The translations under genes were made by a program, and so were the position numbers. A stretch of 64,000 nucleotides of DNA from positions 558,001 to 622,000 of the forward strand of contig LBCK01000001.1 of NCBI GenBank assembly GCA_000980705.1, in the 5' to 3' direction. Origin of the DNA: Ruminococcus sp. UNK.MGS-30. GTDB lineage: Bacteria > Bacillota > Clostridia > Oscillospirales > Ruminococcaceae. Under the pieces are notes generated by a model. It did no database searches. It saw only the letters and a program-made list of their open reading frames with translations, and had not been told where the DNA came from. Shown piece after piece: positions 1 through 7,945 of this stretch (positions are counted from its first letter, which is position 1; each line of letters begins with the position of its first letter).

Positions 1-85
1 TGCCCTGTTTCTCCTTTTTCTGCGACGCCTGTTCCCGGCGCATCTGCTCTTCCATTTCCTTTAACTGCTTTTCTGCGTTTGTCAT
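1..85 (-). CDS. Partial unknown protein (N-terminus only)
   Basis: An ATG read on the minus strand at 85 opens a frame that runs off the left edge. The 28 visible residues (MTNAEKQLKEMEEQMRREQA and onward) are almost all charged or polar and look helical, possibly coiled coil. A purine-rich ribosome binding site (AGAGGA) sits about 8 nt upstream. The start lies only 18 nt after the stop of the GH5 gene, so it could be the third gene of that transcript. No family can be named from this fragment. Confidence 0.55.
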   Translation of the reverse strand, partial: MTNAEKQLKEMEEQMRREQASQKKEKQG

Positions 86-103
86 GTTTTGTATTCCTCT
101 CAC

Positions 104-1942
104 TTATTCTGCATATTTTTTCAGTTTGTCCACCAGTACCTGGTACAAGGTGTCGTTCCGGTTCTCCGCCGTTGGCAGACCGCTGCCGTTGTGCAGCCCG
201 AACGAGTATTCATTAAACGAGTGATAGTTGAAACTGATATTATTCTGGTGGAAAATGTCCATCACATCATCCAGCCAGCGGTCACCGCCCCGGTCATTCT
301 CAAAGCAGTGGATGCCTGCGCCGAATTCGCCGCAGTATACCGGCACATTGTACTTGTCCGAAAATGCAATGTTCTGCGCAATGGTCTTTTCCAGATACGC
401 CCGGTTCAGTACGTCGATGGAATCCACATCCCACACATCCACACGAGGCCGCACGATCGCCCCGGCGTTCTTCGTGTTCACCTGGAAATAGCCGCTTGCC
501 TCATAGCTGTGTCCCGGCGTGGGGCAGAAATACCGTGTGCCGCCGTTGGCATCGTCTGTGGTGCCGGTAATCATCAGACAGCCCTTTTTCAAGTGTCCCT
601 CGCCGGAAGTGTAGTACAGTCCGCCGGACTTGTCGCTGGACCAGAAGTTCAGCGCTGTGGTATCATCGCAGTCCTCCGCATAGATGGTCTGCACCCAGTT
701 GCCGTCCTCGTCGTATTCGTCCAGACGCAGTTCATCCGCACGGGCATAGCCATAGCTGCCCACATTCTCCGCCTGGAACACCAGGCTGATGACCTGCGTA
801 CCGTCTGCCTTCGGCGTGATCTTTCCGCTTTTCAGATACTGCCACTCGGTATCGGAGGTGTCCGCCTTATCGCCGGCAAAGGTAGACGTACTCCACTGGG
901 TATTGCCGCCAGACACCAGATAGCTTTCGTCCGGATACGACACGTCATTCCCCAGTGTCCCTGCCCAGTCAAAGCCCTGGTGGGAAAAGGCGTGGGGGTC
1001 GTAGTAGTGGAACTCATACACCGTATTGTCATCGTCCAGCCGGACGTAGTTGTTTTCGTCGTTGAAATTGACCCACTGTTCCTGTGTCCCGGCGAGATCC
1101 TGGGATGCGCACATCCGCTCCACAAAAATCATGTGGTTGGTGTCCACCGTGCGGATGCCGTCCGTCAGCGTCTGCGCCACGGACTGCCACAGTTCCAGGC
1201 TCTTTTCGCCGCTGGCTGCCGCAACCACCGGTTCATTCACCAGCCCGTATCCCAGGATCACTGGTTCATCTGCATAGCGCCGGGCGATCTCCGTCCAGAG
1301 GGCGCAGAGCCGTTTCTGGTTTTCCGGCTCTGTCCACAGCGCCGTGCCGTCACCCTGCGACTGATATCCGCCCTGGGGATAGTGCATATTCAGCACCAGC
1401 CGGATGCCTGCCGCCTTTGCCCAGGCAATGTTTTTGTCCAGCCACGCAAAGCCCTCTTCCCGGTAGGTATACGGATCGCTGTCCGACTCGAACAGCCCGT
1501 AGTTCAGATAGAACCGGACAGAATCGAAACCCATCTCCGCCAGTTCCTGATAGCTTTCCGCATCGTGATGCCGTGTCGGTTCTGCCGACGGATTCGACCA
1601 CACCTCGTTGCCGAACGCCATGCCCTTTATCGTATACGGCTTTCCGTCCTCATCCACCAGCTGCTTTCCGTCTGCGTGGATAAAGCCGGTATAGCCGTCC
1701 TGTATCTCGCCGGGCGCTCCGGTTTTCTGCCGCAGCAGCGTCAGATCCATGCCGTCCACAACGCCGTCGCCGTTATAGTCTGCCCCGCCGGTGCCGCTGT
1801 TCCCCAGCAGAAACGCCTGTAATCCGGCAAGTTCTCCGGCGCCAGTCTCCAGCGCCGTTCCCGGGAATGCACCCATTCCCACAGAGAACGCCGCCGTCAG
1901 CAGTCCGGCTGTGACAGCACGCAGTTTTTTTCCCAGTTTCAT
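104..1942 (-). CDS. Secreted GH5-family glycoside hydrolase with N-terminal half-dockerin and inserted beta-rich domain
   Basis: Probable endo-acting glycanase (cellulase, mannanase or xyloglucanase class; substrate not determinable) of glycoside hydrolase family 5, 612 aa, exported. Residues 1-30 form a signal peptide (MKLGKKLRAVTAGLLTAAFS). Residues about 36-73 look like a dockerin with a single calcium loop (DYNGDGVVDGMD) followed by LTLLRQK. The barrel starts near residue 90. The acid/base is E237 in VNEP, H322 sits in FHYY, and the nucleophile is E549 in YCGEFG. Between H322 and E549 lies an extra segment of about 170 residues (345-515), rich in alternating hydrophobic residues, like a carbohydrate-binding beta-sandwich. 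The gene follows the CHAP gene by 18 nt, so the two are likely cotranscribed. A cellulosomal role is inferred from the dockerin. Confidence 0.88.
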   Translation of the reverse strand: MKLGKKLRAVTAGLLTAAFSVGMGAFPGTALETGAGELAGLQAFLLGNSGTGGADYNGDGVVDGMDLTLLRQKTGAPGEIQDGYTGFIHADGKQLVDEDGKPYTIKGMAFGNEVWSNPSAEPTRHHDAESYQELAEMGFDSVRFYLNYGLFESDSDPYTYREEGFAWLDKNIAWAKAAGIRLVLNMHYPQGGYQSQGDGTALWTEPENQKRLCALWTEIARRYADEPVILGYGLVNEPVVAAASGEKSLELWQSVAQTLTDGIRTVDTNHMIFVERMCASQDLAGTQEQWVNFNDENNYVRLDDDNTVYEFHYYDPHAFSHQGFDWAGTLGNDVSYPDESYLVSGGNTQWSTSTFAGDKADTSDTEWQYLKSGKITPKADGTQVISLVFQAENVGSYGYARADELRLDEYDEDGNWVQTIYAEDCDDTTALNFWSSDKSGGLYYTSGEGHLKKGCLMITGTTDDANGGTRYFCPTPGHSYEASGYFQVNTKNAGAIVRPRVDVWDVDSIDVLNRAYLEKTIAQNIAFSDKYNVPVYCGEFGAGIHCFENDRGGDRWLDDVMDIFHQNNISFNYHSFNEYSFGLHNGSGLPTAENRNDTLYQVLVDKLKKYAE

Positions 1943-1960
1943 CCTGTTCTCCTTCTGTAT

Positions 1961-3610
1961 TTATGCGATCTTCTGCCGCAGCAGCGCCAGATCGAACCCG
2001 TTGACTCTGCCGTCTCCGTCCATATCCGCACGCAGCGTCATTCCATAACGAGAAAACGCCAGATCGCCCAGCAGATACTGTTCCAGCAGCGCAGCGTCCT
2101 GCTGCGTCAACTTGCCGTCGTCGTCCAAGTCGCCTTCCAGCGGCACACGAACATTCAAGCTATGATATGCCTCAGCCGTATCTCCGGCGGCATTATAGGC
2201 GGTGACATACACCCAATAAAAGCCTTCCGTCAGCACGCCGGACCAGCTGTGCTGCATTCCCATATCCTCTTCCACGATGGTGATGTCATTCTGGTATACC
2301 AGATCCAGCGAGCTGTCCACGCCCACGGGCGGACAAACCAGATGGCTGAATTCATAGCAGAATTCTTCCCGTATGATCCTGATGCGGTATCCCACGGCAC
2401 GCTCTCCGTCATCCCACGTGATCGTGGTGGACGTGTTGTATGTGCCGCCGTTCACTTCCAGCACAGGCGCTGTCACCGGACGCCGGTATTTCACCGTAAA
2501 CGACAGCACAGGCGATGCGGTCTCATAGCTGCCGCTGCACGCCGTGACCTGTACGGTATAATTCCCCGGTTCCAGCTGCTTTTCGCAGGTGCGTACTGTA
2601 TTGTCAGTTTCCAGCGTCTCCGCCGTCTGCCCGGTGTCCGCATTCACAAAGCACACCCGATAGGAAAGCGCCCCGACGGACTCCGTCCAGCTGACCGTAG
2701 ACGGCTCTTCATCCGTCCCGGCATTCACCACAGCGGAAAACGGCAGCGGATTATGATTCTCCGTCACGGTAAACGCCTGCTTTTCCGTTGTGACAGTCGT
2801 TCCGCTGTTTTCTGCGGTAAGCTGTGCCGTATAATCCCCGTCCGGCAGCAGTTTCTGAAACCGGACGCCGGTGGTCTCCTCCCGTACCACTTCGTTCCCG
2901 TCTGCATCCCAGATCACCAGCAGATACTTCTGCGCATGGGCAGATGCCGTCCAGGAAATGCTGGTGGCAAGGTTGGTCATTCCGGGCGTGACCGTCATCA
3001 CCGGCAGTTCCGGCACGATCCGGTTTTCCAGATCTGCATACAGCGGACAGCCATAGCCGATGATCTGCACCGAATCCAGCTGCCGCTCACAGCGCATGAC
3101 CTGGTTGGAGACGTTTCCCTCAATGGTATACAGCGTGCCGTTTTCCGCACCGGTCACCAGCCCCACATGGGTCAGCGCCGCCGCATCCCCGGTCTCGCTG
3201 TAAAAGGCAATGTCTCCGGCACGTGGCGTATCACTGCCGCCTTGTGACTGGCTCTTCAGAAAGCGCTTGTCTGCCTGGAAAAAGCCCCAGGCGGCAGAAA
3301 CAGACGTCTCTTTCGGGATCACATCCGTGCCGATCTCCGCCTGCTCCGCACACCAGGACAAAAACGTCTGACACCAGGAATAGGTATAATTCCCGTTGAC
3401 TGCCCCGTACCAATGGTTATACTTTGCGCCGTCTGCCGGAGTGGTATAGCCCAGCTGGGATTCCGCCGCCGCCAGGATATCCTGTGAGGGCTTTCCGGTA
3501 TTGTTGTGCGTGTTCTCATACGCCGCCGTCACAGGAAGTCCCGTCCACAGCAGCATCACCGCCGACAGCAAAAGCGCCGCTGCCGCACGCAGCCTTTTCC
3601 CCAATTTCAT
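1961..3610 (-). CDS. Secreted CHAP-domain hydrolase with Fn3-like repeats and C-terminal dockerin
   Basis: Start chosen at the ATG at 3610 because GGAGGGAA lies just upstream and a signal peptide (MKLGKRLRAAAALLLSAVML) follows; the frame is open further upstream without a better site. The product is 549 aa. A CHAP (NlpC/P60-like cysteine hydrolase) domain covers about 40-180, with nucleophile C80 (YSWCQ), H148 (LTHVG) and an acidic/Asn position at 164-166 (EGN). About three fibronectin-III-like beta repeats follow (roughly 200-480). The C-terminus (about 490-549) is a full two-loop type I dockerin (GDLDDDGKLTQQD and ADMDGDGRVNGFD). It probably cuts peptide bonds or peptidoglycan crosslinks while docked on a cellulosome scaffold; the target is unknown. 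First gene of a pair with the GH5 enzyme, with a nearly identical signal peptide start. Confidence 0.85.
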   Translation of the reverse strand: MKLGKRLRAAAALLLSAVMLLWTGLPVTAAYENTHNNTGKPSQDILAAAESQLGYTTPADGAKYNHWYGAVNGNYTYSWCQTFLSWCAEQAEIGTDVIPKETSVSAAWGFFQADKRFLKSQSQGGSDTPRAGDIAFYSETGDAAALTHVGLVTGAENGTLYTIEGNVSNQVMRCERQLDSVQIIGYGCPLYADLENRIVPELPVMTVTPGMTNLATSISWTASAHAQKYLLVIWDADGNEVVREETTGVRFQKLLPDGDYTAQLTAENSGTTVTTEKQAFTVTENHNPLPFSAVVNAGTDEEPSTVSWTESVGALSYRVCFVNADTGQTAETLETDNTVRTCEKQLEPGNYTVQVTACSGSYETASPVLSFTVKYRRPVTAPVLEVNGGTYNTSTTITWDDGERAVGYRIRIIREEFCYEFSHLVCPPVGVDSSLDLVYQNDITIVEEDMGMQHSWSGVLTEGFYWVYVTAYNAAGDTAEAYHSLNVRVPLEGDLDDDGKLTQQDAALLEQYLLGDLAFSRYGMTLRADMDGDGRVNGFDLALLRQKIA

Positions 3611-3705
3611 GTCAAGTTCCCTCCTTGTATATGCACACAGAGTCGAATGCAGCATGAATTCCCCTGTCCTTGAGGTAGTTTTTAATATAGACTCCCCTAA
3701 CAATA

Positions 3706-3757
3706 GGCTCCCCTAACAGGGGAGCTGGCAAGCCGTAGGCTTGACTGAGGGGTAATC
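3706..3757 (+). repeat. Dispersed intergenic repeat, family A (short copy)
   Basis: The core GAGCTGGCAAGCCGTAGGCT followed by TGACTGAGGGG matches the copies at 30405-30479 (plus) and 53421-53490 (minus), but lacks their central segment. A truncated duplicate (CTCCCCTAACAATAG) lies just before it. It sits in the 5' UTR of the CHAP gene. The rest of the 3611-3922 gap holds only the promoter. Confidence 0.65.
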
Positions 3758-3822
3758 CACCGTCAACTTAACCAATCATAAAACGGATTCAGTCACCACC
3801 CACACCCGCCTGTTTTTCTTTC

Positions 3823-3851
3823 ATTATAGCATATTTTTCCCATGCAGACAA
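3823..3851 (-). promoter_or_regulatory. Sigma-A-type promoter for CHAP-GH5 operon
   Basis: Read on the minus strand: TTGTCT, 17-bp spacer, TATAAT (complement at 3846-3851 and 3823-3828). It would give a 5' UTR of about 205 nt that includes the dispersed repeat at 3706-3757. Confidence 0.6.
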
Positions 3852-3922
3852 TTGACAAAAGCGCCTATTTTCGGGGCATAAATTCAGCGAAAGCGCCGGA
3901 ATGCACCGGCAGGCAATGCACC

Positions 3923-6544
3923 CTATTTCTTCGGCGTCTGCTTTTCCGTAATGGTCTTTTTCCCCTGTTTCAGCTGCGACGCATACGCCCGTATCGCCGT
4001 TTCGGTTTGCAGCACCTCCTGCCGGAACTCCTCCGCCGACACCCGGAGCGCACCGTTCCCCAGAATGATAAGCTGTTCCATGCCGTCCGAAGTCGCCACA
4101 CGCACCTTGTGCTTTTTCGAAAGATCCAGCGTCGCCTTTTCAATGTAGGAATCCGCCGTCTCTGCCTCTTTGGTGTACACTACGGTGATGTTGTGATACT
4201 GCTCCGTTTCGCCGTGCTGTCCCTTTACTTTGTATGCGTCAAATACCAGGATCAGCCGGCACTGCCGATAGCCGCAGTAGTTGCTGAGAATGTGCATCAG
4301 CTGTCCTCTCGCCCCGTCCAGGTTGTCCCGGGCAATGGTTTTCAGCTCGTCCCAGGCGAAGATGATGTTGTACCCGTCCACCAGCAGATACTCCTCGCCG
4401 TCATACGCCGGGTCAGGCTTTCCGTGATACTGCGCCGGCTCTTCCTTCGGCGTATACAGCGCCTGCCGGGGACTGCGCTCGATCTTCCCATAGGTGCGCT
4501 CGAAAATCGCCATCAGTTCCTTGTCCTCTGCCAGGCTGCCGTGATAGGCTGCGCCCGCAGAACGCACCGGCGTTTCCGGCACATCCACTTCCTCCGGCTG
4601 TGCCGTCAGACAGCTGGGCAGGTGCATATGCTGTTCCACCTCGTCCCACTTCACCGCATACCCGGCGCCGTGCGCACAGAAGATGGAATCCGCCGTGTTT
4701 TCCAGATCGCCGTCACAGTCATAGCCCACAGCGGCGATCACTTCCTCCGGATTCTGACAGGGCGCATAGCCCTTCGGGGAACAGACCAGCCGACCCATGC
4801 CGTGAGTATAACCGGTCACCTCAGCGGCATAGCCCCGGAGCTTTGCCACCGGTGCGCTGCCCTGTAAGACCGAGCGGTCGCCCTCCGTCTCCGGCGGCTG
4901 GAACTTTGCGCCCATCTGCTGTAAGTCGGTCATGGCACGTCCCACATTCCCGGTGGGCAGTTCCAGTAAGAAGTCATACCACGGCTCTAACAGAACGCTC
5001 TCCGCTTTCCGCAGTCCGTTGCGCACCGCACGATAGGTCGCCTGGCGGAAATCGCCGCCTTCGGTGTGCTTCACGTGTGCCTTTCCGGCGCAGAGCGTGA
5101 TACGCATATCGGTGATAGGCGAACCGGTCAGTACGCCCAGGTGGGTTTTCTCTTCCAGATGGGTCAGCACCAGCCGCTGCCAGTTCCGGTCCAGGTCGTC
5201 CTCCCGGCAGCTTGTCCGGAACTGCAGCCCACTGCCCTGGGGCAGCGGCTCCAGCAGCAGATGCACCTCCGCATAGTGGCACAGCGGCTCATAGTGTCCC
5301 ACGCCCTCCACCGGCGCAGCGATGGTCTCTTTATAGGTGATCTGTCCGGCGTCGAACTGTACCTCCATGCCGAACCGCTGGGCAATCAGCCGCTGCAAAA
5401 CCTCCAGCTGCACCTCGCCCATCAGCTGCATCTGTATCTGTCCGGCGTGATCGTTCCACACCACATGGAGCGCCGGATCTTCCTCCTCCAGCTGGGCAAG
5501 CTGTTTCAGCGCATCTGTGGGATGGACACCCTCCGGCAGCTGCACCCCGTAGCGCAGCACCGGTTCCAGCACGGGCGCAATGCCGTCGGCGGCGCTCCCC
5601 AGCCCCTGTCCGATAAACGTCCGGCTCAAGCCCGTCACGGCGCAGACCGTTCCGGCAGGCGCAGCGTCTCTGGTCTCAAACTTTGCCCCGGCATAGATCC
5701 GGATCTGGCTGATCTTTTCCTGCATCTCCTTGCCGTTGGATGCCGCATAGGAAATGCCGTCCCGGACACGGAGCCTGCCGCCGGTGATTTTGAGATAACT
5801 CAGCCGGTTTCCCTTTTCGTCCGATGCGATCTTGAACACCCTTGCCCCGAACTGCGCCGGATACGCCTGTTCCAGGGTATAGCGGTGCAGCCCTTCCAGG
5901 AATTCATCCACGCCCTCCAGTTTCAGCGCAGCCCCGAAATAACAGGGGATAATCTTCCGGGCAGCCACGCCCCGTGCCAGCTGTTCCGGCGCAATGCTGC
6001 CCTGTTCCAGATAGGTGTCCATCCAGGACTCTTCCAAAAGCGCCGCCTGCTCATAAAAGCCGTCACTGCCGTCCCGGGAAAAGTCCACGCAGCGGCTGCT
6101 GAGCCGGGTCTGGAGCTGTTCCAGAACTGCCGCCCGGTCTGCCCCGGCGAGATCCATCTTGTTGACGAAAAGGAACACCGGCACGTGGTAGCGTTCCAGC
6201 AGTTTCCACAGCGTCTCCGTGTGAGACTGCACCCCGTCCGTGCCGCTGATGACCAGGATGGCGTAGTCCAGCACCTGCATGGTGCGCTCGGTCTCTGCGG
6301 AAAAGTCCACGTGTCCCGGCGTATCCAGCAGAGTATACGATGCGCCGCCGTAGTCAATGCTCGCCTGGTGCGCAAAAATAGTAATGCCCCGGTCCCGTTC
6401 CATAGGGTGGGTGTCCAGGAATGCAGTCTGGTGATCGACCCGTCCCAGCTTGCGGATCTCTCCGGTGCGGTATAGCAGTGCCTCGGAAAGAGTAGTCTTT
6501 CCGGAGTCAACATGGGCAGTTATGCCAACAACCAATCGTTTCAT
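3923..6544 (-). CDS. EF-G/TetM-type ribosomal GTPase fused to Rae1/YacP-like NYN nuclease domain
   Basis: 873 aa, against about 640 for TetM/TetO and 690 for EF-G. The N-terminal two thirds is a translational GTPase of the ribosome-protection family: G1 AHVDSGKTT (10-18), switch RGIT, G3 DTPGH (74-78), G4 NKMD (128-131), then EF-G domains II-V to about residue 640. After a linker, residues about 719-850 form an NYN/PIN-like fold of the YacP (Rae1) type. Four conserved acidic positions are intact: D723 (VDGYN), D769 (VFDAY), D798 (TADSYIE) and D820 (TSDGMEQ). Rae1 of Bacillus is a ribosomal A-site mRNA endonuclease, so a GTPase that enters the A site and delivers a nuclease is an attractive inference. 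It need not confer tetracycline resistance. Single gene; its 5' side borders the restriction island. Confidence 0.88.
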   Translation of the reverse strand: MKRLVVGITAHVDSGKTTLSEALLYRTGEIRKLGRVDHQTAFLDTHPMERDRGITIFAHQASIDYGGASYTLLDTPGHVDFSAETERTMQVLDYAILVISGTDGVQSHTETLWKLLERYHVPVFLFVNKMDLAGADRAAVLEQLQTRLSSRCVDFSRDGSDGFYEQAALLEESWMDTYLEQGSIAPEQLARGVAARKIIPCYFGAALKLEGVDEFLEGLHRYTLEQAYPAQFGARVFKIASDEKGNRLSYLKITGGRLRVRDGISYAASNGKEMQEKISQIRIYAGAKFETRDAAPAGTVCAVTGLSRTFIGQGLGSAADGIAPVLEPVLRYGVQLPEGVHPTDALKQLAQLEEEDPALHVVWNDHAGQIQMQLMGEVQLEVLQRLIAQRFGMEVQFDAGQITYKETIAAPVEGVGHYEPLCHYAEVHLLLEPLPQGSGLQFRTSCREDDLDRNWQRLVLTHLEEKTHLGVLTGSPITDMRITLCAGKAHVKHTEGGDFRQATYRAVRNGLRKAESVLLEPWYDFLLELPTGNVGRAMTDLQQMGAKFQPPETEGDRSVLQGSAPVAKLRGYAAEVTGYTHGMGRLVCSPKGYAPCQNPEEVIAAVGYDCDGDLENTADSIFCAHGAGYAVKWDEVEQHMHLPSCLTAQPEEVDVPETPVRSAGAAYHGSLAEDKELMAIFERTYGKIERSPRQALYTPKEEPAQYHGKPDPAYDGEEYLLVDGYNIIFAWDELKTIARDNLDGARGQLMHILSNYCGYRQCRLILVFDAYKVKGQHGETEQYHNITVVYTKEAETADSYIEKATLDLSKKHKVRVATSDGMEQLIILGNGALRVSAEEFRQEVLQTETAIRAYASQLKQGKKTITEKQTPKK

Positions 6545-6595
6545 TGTTCACCGTGGCGCAGGGACACGGCTTTTCACCTCGCTTGTTTGTGATGC

Positions 6596-6641
6596 GGCAG
6601 CACCACGCAAAGCCGTCCGGCGGACTTTGCGTGACATTGCC
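6596..6641 (+). repeat. Minimal inverted-repeat element (46 bp, MITE-family ends)
   Basis: Begins GGCAGCACCACGCAAAGC and ends CTTTGCGTGACATTGCC. Arms ACGCAAAG/CTTTGCGT and GTCC/GGAC pair into a hairpin. The ends resemble those of the 245-bp element at 26876-27120 and the 94-bp element at 53051-53144, with the interior missing. It lies upstream of the GTPase gene at the edge of the AT-rich island. Confidence 0.5.
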
Positions 6642-6695
6642 TAAAGTGTTGTTTCTATTATAGCATAAATGGGGATGGGTTTACAAGATAATAAT

Positions 6696-6758
6696 GCAAA
6701 AAGCTATATTTTTGCAAAGCTACAGTTTGTTTTTGCAAATTAAACTTTGTGTTATAAT
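6696..6758 (+). promoter_or_regulatory. Promoter and candidate controller-protein operators
   Basis: The -10 TATAAT is at 6753-6758; the -35 region (6730-6735) is poor. A 20-bp inverted repeat, GCAAAAA-6-TTTTTGC, is at 6696-6715. A 10-bp direct repeat, TTTTTGCAAA, occurs at 6709-6718 and 6730-6739, exactly 21 bp apart (two helical turns), the second copy covering the -35 region. This layout fits autoregulation by the adjacent controller protein. Confidence 0.5.
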
Positions 6759-6776
6759 AAAAGAAGAGGTGGTTTC

Positions 6777-7016
6777 ATGGCTGATTATATGAAATTAAGC
6801 AATTACGAGAAATATCGCCGTATTGGACTCAATATAGCACATCAACGGAAATTAAAAAAACTTACGCAAGTACAGCTTGCAGAAAGAATCGGAATTAGCC
6901 GAACGCATATGAGTAACATTGAGGCACCAAATATGTATACTCCTATTTCTTTAGAAGTTATCTTCAACATTGCAGACACCTTAGAAATTCCTGTAAATAT
7001 ACTATTTTTATTTTAA
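6777..7016 (+). CDS. Controller (C) protein of restriction-modification system, XRE-type HTH
   Basis: 79 aa. The start is the ATG at 6777, which follows AGAGGTGG; the frame also extends to a TTG at 6747, but that overlaps the -10 box. It is a single Cro/C1-type helix-turn-helix, roughly residues 22-45 (LTQVQLAERIGISRTHMSNI), with helices continuing to the end, the usual size of R-M controller proteins. It precedes the nuclease gene by 18 nt on the same strand, the classic C-R arrangement, and probably regulates its own and the nuclease transcription through the repeats just upstream. AT-rich, like the rest of the island. Confidence 0.85.
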   Translation: MADYMKLSNYEKYRRIGLNIAHQRKLKKLTQVQLAERIGISRTHMSNIEAPNMYTPISLEVIFNIADTLEIPVNILFLF

Positions 7017-7034
7017 TAACAAAGGAGAATTACT

Positions 7035-7901
7035 ATGAACCAAACAGACCTTTTTATGTATGCCTATATGTTTGAACTAGAACAATACCTAAACGCCCAT
7101 AAGCACGAATTACTGAATATTTCTTTTCAATCTGATGAGGCAAACACAGACAGACCTCTAAAAGAATATCTGAAAAGCACAATTCAATTCAAATGTAATT
7201 CTATTTCCTTTCCAAATTTTCAACTTACTGTAGAATCTTCTGACCATTCCGTTCCTTCCTTTTGTACGATAGATGATTTATCTAAAATATCAATCTGCCG
7301 TGTTTTACTGCCAAATGAAATTGATGAAAAAGTTAAAGCGATCATTTCTAAGAAGAAAAATTCTGTTTATACCAACCCAGATCTCTGTATAGAATTAAGC
7401 ACACCTAACGGGAACGAGTATGTTACAATTGAACTAAAACCCACTAAAAAAATTTCTATTCCTGGTTCAAGTATCCAACAGGTTCAACCACAGGAATGGG
7501 TCATTTTCATTCGACATAACAAAAATGAGATTGACATTACGACAGGACAATACTTAAATGCTGTTAATACCAAAATGCAATTTCCAGACCGAAGTCCCAG
7601 ACCACAAGTTTCATTTTATGAATTAAAACAATGGAATAACAGTCATCGCTTTTTTGAAGAAAACAAATTATGTTATGTCGCCAGTGAGGATGATGCTCTA
7701 AAACATTCCCTTTTATATGACTGGCAAGAAGTTCTCGCAAAGCAATGGAATGATATCGTCTTTTCAAAACAGATAAATCGAGACGAACCGTGGTTTCACC
7801 ATTGTCTAAAGAAATTTGTTCTGCATTTTCTAGAAAAATATGATTCTTTATCAGACAAAGAAAAAGATCAATATAAAGAGTCGTTGAAAAAACTAAAATA
7901 A
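7035..7901 (+). CDS. Predicted type II restriction endonuclease (PD-ExK)
   Basis: 288 aa, no clear similarity to a named enzyme by eye. Residues 115-135 carry a PD-(D/E)xK signature: P115 D116, then 16 residues later E133-L134-K135 in TIELK, between beta-like segments. Position supports the call: it follows the controller gene by 18 nt and converges on a cytosine-C5 methyltransferase, so together they form a complete type II system. The ribosome binding site AAAGGAG precedes the ATG. Codon use is strongly AT-biased compared with flanking genes, a sign of horizontal acquisition. Recognition sequence cannot be read from the protein. Confidence 0.75.
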   Translation: MNQTDLFMYAYMFELEQYLNAHKHELLNISFQSDEANTDRPLKEYLKSTIQFKCNSISFPNFQLTVESSDHSVPSFCTIDDLSKISICRVLLPNEIDEKVKAIISKKKNSVYTNPDLCIELSTPNGNEYVTIELKPTKKISIPGSSIQQVQPQEWVIFIRHNKNEIDITTGQYLNAVNTKMQFPDRSPRPQVSFYELKQWNNSHRFFEENKLCYVASEDDALKHSLLYDWQEVLAKQWNDIVFSKQINRDEPWFHHCLKKFVLHFLEKYDSLSDKEKDQYKESLKKLK

Positions 7902-7909
7902 ACAAGAAA

Positions 7910-7945
7910 CCAGGCTTGCACAGCATTTTGCAAGCCTGGTTTTTT
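7910..7945. terminator. Bidirectional terminator between nuclease and methyltransferase genes
   Basis: A perfect 10-bp stem, CCAGGCTTGC/GCAAGCCTGG, with a 10-nt loop. T-rich tract follows on the plus side and A-rich tract on the other, so it can end both convergent genes. Confidence 0.8.

Noticed and set aside
89..1822. 577-codon open frame on the plus strand opposite the GH5 gene
   Set aside because: No ribosome binding site, no recognisable protein features; it is the antisense shadow of a GC-rich gene. The same applies to long antisense frames at 20076-21926, 35417-37336, 54988-56913 and 57901-59160.
3923..6544. Reading the GTPase as a plain tetracycline-resistance gene
   Set aside because: It is TetM-like in the first two thirds, but the extra nuclease domain and the chromosomal setting without mobile resistance markers do not justify a resistance claim.
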